Below, one piece after another: positions 14,541 to 18,106 of a DNA stretch of 18,106 bases. Within the stretch, counting starts at the first letter, position 1. Every line of letters starts with the position of its first letter. Made by a program: the position numbers and the translations under genes. Under the pieces are notes generated by a model that made no database searches, was not told the DNA's origin, and worked only from the letters and a program-made list of their open reading frames with translations. Origin of the DNA: Methanofastidiosum sp964630765 (lineage in GTDB: Archaea; Methanobacteriota_B; Thermococci; Methanofastidiosales; Methanofastidiosaceae); the NCBI GenBank assembly GCA_964630765.1, contig CAZVXE010000029.1:1-18106 (forward strand). Reading direction: 5' to 3'.

Positions 14541-14849
14541 ATGGACGTAAATAGAGAAATAAAAAGAACAGTAGACACCGGAAAGGTAATACTTGGAACC
14601 AACAAATCCATTAATTCTCTTAAGACGGGTAATGCTAAGATGATTATCTATACTCAGAACTGTCCTAATAGTATAAAAGAGGATATTTTATATTACTCAA
14701 AGATATCAAGCATACCAATCTTAGAGTTTGGTGGTACATCGCTGGAGCTTGGTACCGTTTGTGGTAAACCATTTCTAGTTTCAGTAATGGCAGTCATGTC
14801 TCCAGGAGAGTCCAATATACTTTCTGGAGGTAAGGTTTATGGGAATTAA
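14541..14849 (+). CDS. rpl30e: Large-subunit ribosomal protein eL30
   Basis: This 102-residue protein belongs to the L7Ae/L30e RNA-binding family and is a component of the archaeal 50S subunit. Recognisable are the N-terminal MDVNREIKRTVDTGKVILG, the central KMIIYTQNCPNSIKEDILYY, and the loop region IPILEFGGTSLELGTVCGKP that binds kink-turn RNA in this fold. AGGAGGT (14528-14534) lies 6 nt before the ATG. Its end overlaps nusA by 11 bp. The location between rpoA2 and nusA is standard in archaea. Confidence 0.96.
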   Translation: MDVNREIKRTVDTGKVILGTNKSINSLKTGNAKMIIYTQNCPNSIKEDILYYSKISSIPILEFGGTSLELGTVCGKPFLVSVMAVMSPGESNILSGGKVYGN

Positions 14850-15270
14850 AATTTCAACTGATGAGATAAAGTATATTGGGCTTTTTGAAAGCATGACCGG
14901 TGCAACTGTTAAAGATTGTATTTTTGAAGACAATAAAAATAAGATTGTTTATGTTGTTAAAGAAGGCGATATGGGCCTTGCCATTGGGAAAAATGGTGCG
15001 AATGCGCAGAGAGTAAAAGAAACTCTGAATAAGCCAATAGATATAATTGAATATTCAGATGATCCTGTTAAGTTTATTAAGAATATTATTTGGCCTGTTA
15101 AAGTTAAAAGTATTCATGTTTCCGAGAGAAAAGATGGCAAGAAGATAGCTGTTCTTGATATTAATAAGAAAGATAAAGGTCTTGTAATAGGAAAAGAAGG
15201 AAAAAATATAGATCGAATCAAAAACCTATTAAAGAGACATCATAATCTTGACGATATAATGATCATGTAG
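14839..15270 (+). CDS. nusA: Archaeal NusA-like KH-domain protein
   Basis: This is the short archaeal form of transcription factor NusA, with two KH RNA-binding domains and none of the bacterial N- or C-terminal domains. The 143 residues show the KH loops IGKNG (49-53) and IGKEG (117-121), each followed by a helix rich in basic residues. A role in transcription elongation or termination, or in rRNA binding, is assumed from bacteria; in archaea it is poorly proven. GGAGGT (14826-14831) lies inside rpl30e, and the start overlaps its last 11 bp, implying coupled translation. Confidence 0.93.
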   Translation: MGIKISTDEIKYIGLFESMTGATVKDCIFEDNKNKIVYVVKEGDMGLAIGKNGANAQRVKETLNKPIDIIEYSDDPVKFIKNIIWPVKVKSIHVSERKDGKKIAVLDINKKDKGLVIGKEGKNIDRIKNLLKRHHNLDDIMIM

Positions 15271-15281
15271 AGGTTGTAAAT

Positions 15282-15716
15282 ATGAGTAAACCACATGGCA
15301 GAAACGCTGCGAGAAAAATCGAGGGAATAAGAAAAAGATTTAGATGGAAAGATAAAGGTTACAAAGTTCAAGCGTTAGACCTTAAAGTTAAATCAGATCC
15401 TTTAGAGGGTAGCCCTCAGGCTAGAGGGATTGTACTTGAGAAAGTACCTATTGAGGCAAAACAGCCCAACTCCGCCCTTAGGAAATGCATTAGAGTTCAG
15501 CTTATTAAAAACGGTAGGCAGATAACTGCATTTTGCCCAGGAGACGGCGCTATAAACTTCATTGACGAACACGATGAGGTCGTAATTGAAGGTATTGGCG
15601 GCAGACAGGGTGGATCAATGGGAGATATCCCCGGAGTCCGATTTAAAGTAATTAAGGTAAACAGAGTTTCATTAAATGAGATGGTTAAAGGAAGGAAAGA
15701 GAAACCGGTAAGGTAG
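15282..15716 (+). CDS. rps12: Small-subunit ribosomal protein uS12
   Basis: uS12 lies at the decoding centre of the 30S subunit and helps check codon-anticodon pairing. The 144-residue chain is of archaeal length and shows KQPNSALRKC (60-69) and the loop GRQGGSMGDIPGVRFKV (107-123). That loop corresponds to the bacterial KDLPGVRY segment, a site of streptomycin-resistance mutations. The archaeal N-terminal extension starts MSKPHGRNAARKIEG. AGAGGTTG (15269-15276) precedes the ATG. It is 5 bp from rps7, the classical str-operon order S12-S7-EF-2. Confidence 0.97.
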   Translation: MSKPHGRNAARKIEGIRKRFRWKDKGYKVQALDLKVKSDPLEGSPQARGIVLEKVPIEAKQPNSALRKCIRVQLIKNGRQITAFCPGDGAINFIDEHDEVVIEGIGGRQGGSMGDIPGVRFKVIKVNRVSLNEMVKGRKEKPVR

Positions 15717-15721
15717 ATATT

Positions 15722-16357
15722 ATGGATGTTAAAGATAGATTTTACATTCCCGATAACCTCAAAGTCTTTGGCAAGTGGGATACAGAGATTGCCGTTGAAG
15801 ATTTGGGAATAAAGAGTTATGTCAATCTTACCCCCACTGTAGTTCTTCATACCGCAGGAAGGCACCAAAAGAGAAGATTTTGGAAAAATAAAATGAATAT
15901 AGTCGAAAGACTTGCAAACAAAATGATGAGATCAGGTTCTGCGGGAAGAAAAGTTGGCGGAAGATTCTTGAGAAGACATGGTGGCTACACGGGTAAGAAA
16001 CAAGCCACATATAGGACTTTAAAACTTGCTTTTGAAGATATTAATAAAAAAACAAAACAGAATCCTTTGGAAGTACTAGTTAAGGCATTGGAATATGCAG
16101 GGCCAAGAGAGGAAGTAACAACACTTTCCTACGGAGGAATTAAGTACCACCTTTCAGTAGATACGGGATCCCAGAGAAGACTTGATATGGCACTTAGGAA
16201 TATTGCACTCGGTGCAAGTCTTAAAACTTTTAAAACAAAGAAAAAATTCCATGAAACATTGGCTGAAGAGATCATTCTCGCTTCAAAAGGAGAAATGGCA
16301 AGCTTTTCTGTTAACAAGAAGGAAGAAATAGAGAGGATAGCTAAATCGGCCAGATAA
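15722..16357 (+). CDS. rps7: Small-subunit ribosomal protein uS7
   Basis: uS7 nucleates the head of the 30S subunit by binding the 3' domain of 16S rRNA. The 211 residues fit archaeal S7, which carries an N-terminal extension beyond the bacterial length of about 156. The conserved core includes NIVERLANKMMRSG, NPLEVLVKALEYAGPREEV, the RRLDMALRNIALGA region and the C-terminal KTKKKFHETLAEEIILASKG. The ATG at 15722 follows the rps12 stop by 5 bp, with AAGGTAG overlapping that stop as SD. In bacteria S7 represses its operon; there is no sign here to confirm or deny this in the archaeon. Confidence 0.96.
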   Translation: MDVKDRFYIPDNLKVFGKWDTEIAVEDLGIKSYVNLTPTVVLHTAGRHQKRRFWKNKMNIVERLANKMMRSGSAGRKVGGRFLRRHGGYTGKKQATYRTLKLAFEDINKKTKQNPLEVLVKALEYAGPREEVTTLSYGGIKYHLSVDTGSQRRLDMALRNIALGASLKTFKTKKKFHETLAEEIILASKGEMASFSVNKKEEIERIAKSAR

Positions 16358-16377
16358 TTCAATTAAGGTGATTCATT

Positions 16378-18106
16378 ATGGGCAGAAAAGAAGAGATGGC
16401 AAAGAGAGTTAAAGAATTAATGAAAGATCCAAAGTACATAAGGAATACTGGGATAGCCGCACACATTGATCACGGTAAAACTACATTGAGTGATAACCTT
16501 CTATCTGGCGCAGGCCTTATGTCAGAGGATCTCGCAGGAAAACAGCTTGTCTTGGATTTTGATGAACAGGAGCAGGCAAGGGGAATTACAATTAACGCAT
16601 CTAACATATCAATGGTACACAGAAACAAAGGTCAAGATTACTTAGTTAATTTGATTGATACACCTGGACACGTTGACTTTGGAGGAGACGTTACCAGGGC
16701 AATGAGGGCAATAGATGGATGTATTATAGTTGTCTGTGCTGTAGAAGGTAAGATGCCTCAGACTGAAACTGTGGTAAGGCAAGCCCTAAAGGAAAGGGTA
16801 AAACCAACACTTTTCATTAATAAAGTTGACAGATTGATAAGGGAACTTCAGCTTTCACCTGAAGAGTTACAGAACAGGTTCGTTAAAATTATCAATGAGG
16901 TAAACAAATTAATTAAAAATGCAGCCCCTCCAGAATTTAAGGATAGCTGGCAGGTTAGCGTTACTGAAGGCAGCGTAGCATTTGGTTCAGCTTACTATAA
17001 CTGGGCTATAAACGTCCCTTACATGAAAAAGACTGGAATATCTTTTAAGGATATTATTGAACACTGTATGAACGATACTCAAAAGGAACTTTCTAAAAAA
17101 TCTCCTTTACATGAAATCCTTCTTGATATGATGGTTACACATCTTCCAAATCCCTTAGTTGCACAGAAGTATAGGATCCCTCAGATCTGGAAGGGGGACC
17201 TTGAAAGTGCTGTGGGCAAGGATATGCTGGAGTGCAATCCAAACGGACATCTTGGAATGGTTGTTACAAAGATTGTGCAAGATCCGCATGCTGGGGAAAT
17301 CAGTGTAGGTAGATTATTTTCAGGAACCTTAAAAACTGGTCAAGAGGTATGGATAGTAGCAACAAAAAACAAGAGGAGAGTTCAGCAAGTCGGAATTTTC
17401 ATGGGGGCAGACAGGGAGAACTTAGAGGTAGTTCCATGCGGTAACATAGTTGCAGTTACAGGCCTAAAAGAAGCAATAGCCGGTGAAACAATTTGTACTG
17501 GTGATGAACCAATCACACCCTTTGAGGCGATAAAGCACTACTCAGAACCTGTAGTCACAGTTGCAGTAGAGCCAAAAAATACCAAAGATTTAGCAAAACT
17601 AGTTGAAGTTTTGAGACAAGTTTCAAAGGAAGACCCAACACTAGTAGCCAAAATCAATGAAGATAGCGGAGAATATTTATTATCTGGTATGGGAGAACTT
17701 CACTTAGAGGTAGTCGGTTACAGAATTACTCATGACAGAGGGATTGATATAAAATTATCCCAACCAATTGTTATCTACAGAGAATCAATTGATGGTAAAT
17801 CTGAAGCTGTAGAAGGTAAATCTCCAAACAAACATAACAGATTCTATATGCAGGTAGAGCCTTTAGAGGATAATGTTTACAATGCAGTAAAAGAGGGAAT
17901 AATACCCGAAGGCAGAATTAAAGGCAAAGATCTAGGTCCACAACTAAGAGAACTTGGAATGGATAGTGACGAAGTAAAAGGTATTGCAGATGTTTACAAC
18001 GGGAACGTATTCTTCAACATGACAAAAGGAATAGTGTACATTAACGAAGTAATAGAACTTGTCATACAATCAATTCATGAAGCTATTGACGGAGGCCCAT
18101 ATTCAA
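16378..18106 (+). CDS. fusA: Translation elongation factor aEF-2, 3' end beyond the window
   Basis: This GTPase moves tRNAs and mRNA through the ribosome after peptide bond formation. The open frame runs 576 codons to the window edge without a stop; archaeal EF-2 is about 730 residues, so about one fifth is missing. GTP-binding motifs are AHIDHGKTT (G1, near residue 28), RGITI (G2, near 68), DTPGH (G3, near 95) and NKVD (G4, near 148). Domain II includes GHLGMVVTKIVQDPHAGEISVGR, and domain III has SGMGELHLEVV. Domain IV, with the histidine modified to diphthamide, begins before the edge, but that histidine lies outside. AAGGTGAT (16365-16372) lies 5 nt before the ATG, and the gene is 20 bp from rps7, continuing the operon. 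Confidence 0.97.
   Translation, partial: MGRKEEMAKRVKELMKDPKYIRNTGIAAHIDHGKTTLSDNLLSGAGLMSEDLAGKQLVLDFDEQEQARGITINASNISMVHRNKGQDYLVNLIDTPGHVDFGGDVTRAMRAIDGCIIVVCAVEGKMPQTETVVRQALKERVKPTLFINKVDRLIRELQLSPEELQNRFVKIINEVNKLIKNAAPPEFKDSWQVSVTEGSVAFGSAYYNWAINVPYMKKTGISFKDIIEHCMNDTQKELSKKSPLHEILLDMMVTHLPNPLVAQKYRIPQIWKGDLESAVGKDMLECNPNGHLGMVVTKIVQDPHAGEISVGRLFSGTLKTGQEVWIVATKNKRRVQQVGIFMGADRENLEVVPCGNIVAVTGLKEAIAGETICTGDEPITPFEAIKHYSEPVVTVAVEPKNTKDLAKLVEVLRQVSKEDPTLVAKINEDSGEYLLSGMGELHLEVVGYRITHDRGIDIKLSQPIVIYRESIDGKSEAVEGKSPNKHNRFYMQVEPLEDNVYNAVKEGIIPEGRIKGKDLGPQLRELGMDSDEVKGIADVYNGNVFFNMTKGIVYINEVIELVIQSIHEAIDGGPYS

Noticed and set aside
1..18106. CRISPR array, insertion sequence, toxin-antitoxin or defence island
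   Set aside because: No regularly spaced repeats, transposase, integrase or nuclease genes were seen; nearly all of the window is core metabolism and information-processing genes.

Overview
This is a methanogenic or otherwise MCR-bearing archaeon. The evidence is a complete set of methyl-coenzyme M reductase structural genes, an archaeal RNA polymerase operon (separate rpoA1 and rpoA2), archaeal ribosomal proteins, aEF-2, TFS, and BRE/TATA promoters. The DNA is AT-rich. RpoB is one uninterrupted 1104-residue chain, whereas most classical methanogen orders split it into B'' and B'. A methanogen with an unsplit RpoB and an mcrBDGA cluster lacking mcrC suggests a lineage such as Ca. Methanofastidiosa (related to Thermococci) or Methanomassiliicoccales. 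I lean to the former, but this is inference and was not tested by phylogeny.

Layout. (1) 1-4300: an mcrB-mcrD-mcrG-mcrA operon with a strong BRE/TATA element, a leader holding two 8-bp stem-loops, stop codons embedded in the Shine-Dalgarno (SD) sequence at every gene junction, and a T-rich terminator region. (2) 4301-5965: an MFS transporter behind an unusual set of half-sites repeating every 21 bp, then transcription elongation factor TFS from its own promoter. (3) 5966-6620: ribosomal protein eL13 on the minus strand with a Lys/Ala/Pro/Glu-rich repeated tail. This gene is interrupted by a 100-N gap that looks false, because the 55 bases on each side are identical. (4) 6670-7050: tRNA-Asp(GTC) and tRNA-Lys(TTT). 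(5) 7072-18106: rpoH-rpoB-rpoA1-rpoA2-rpl30e-nusA-rps12-rps7-aef2, the conserved archaeal transcription/translation operon. aef2 runs off the right edge.

The mcr genes make the catalyst of the methane-forming step. The right half builds the RNA polymerase core and parts of both ribosomal subunits. TFS acts on that polymerase and eL13 joins the large subunit. The content is mostly core housekeeping, and I found no new multi-gene system. The points most worth checking are the loss of the usually S-methylated cysteine in McrA, the mcr leader hairpins, the 21-bp-phased sites before the transporter, the false assembly gap, and a shared GAAAnnCTTAAATA promoter box.
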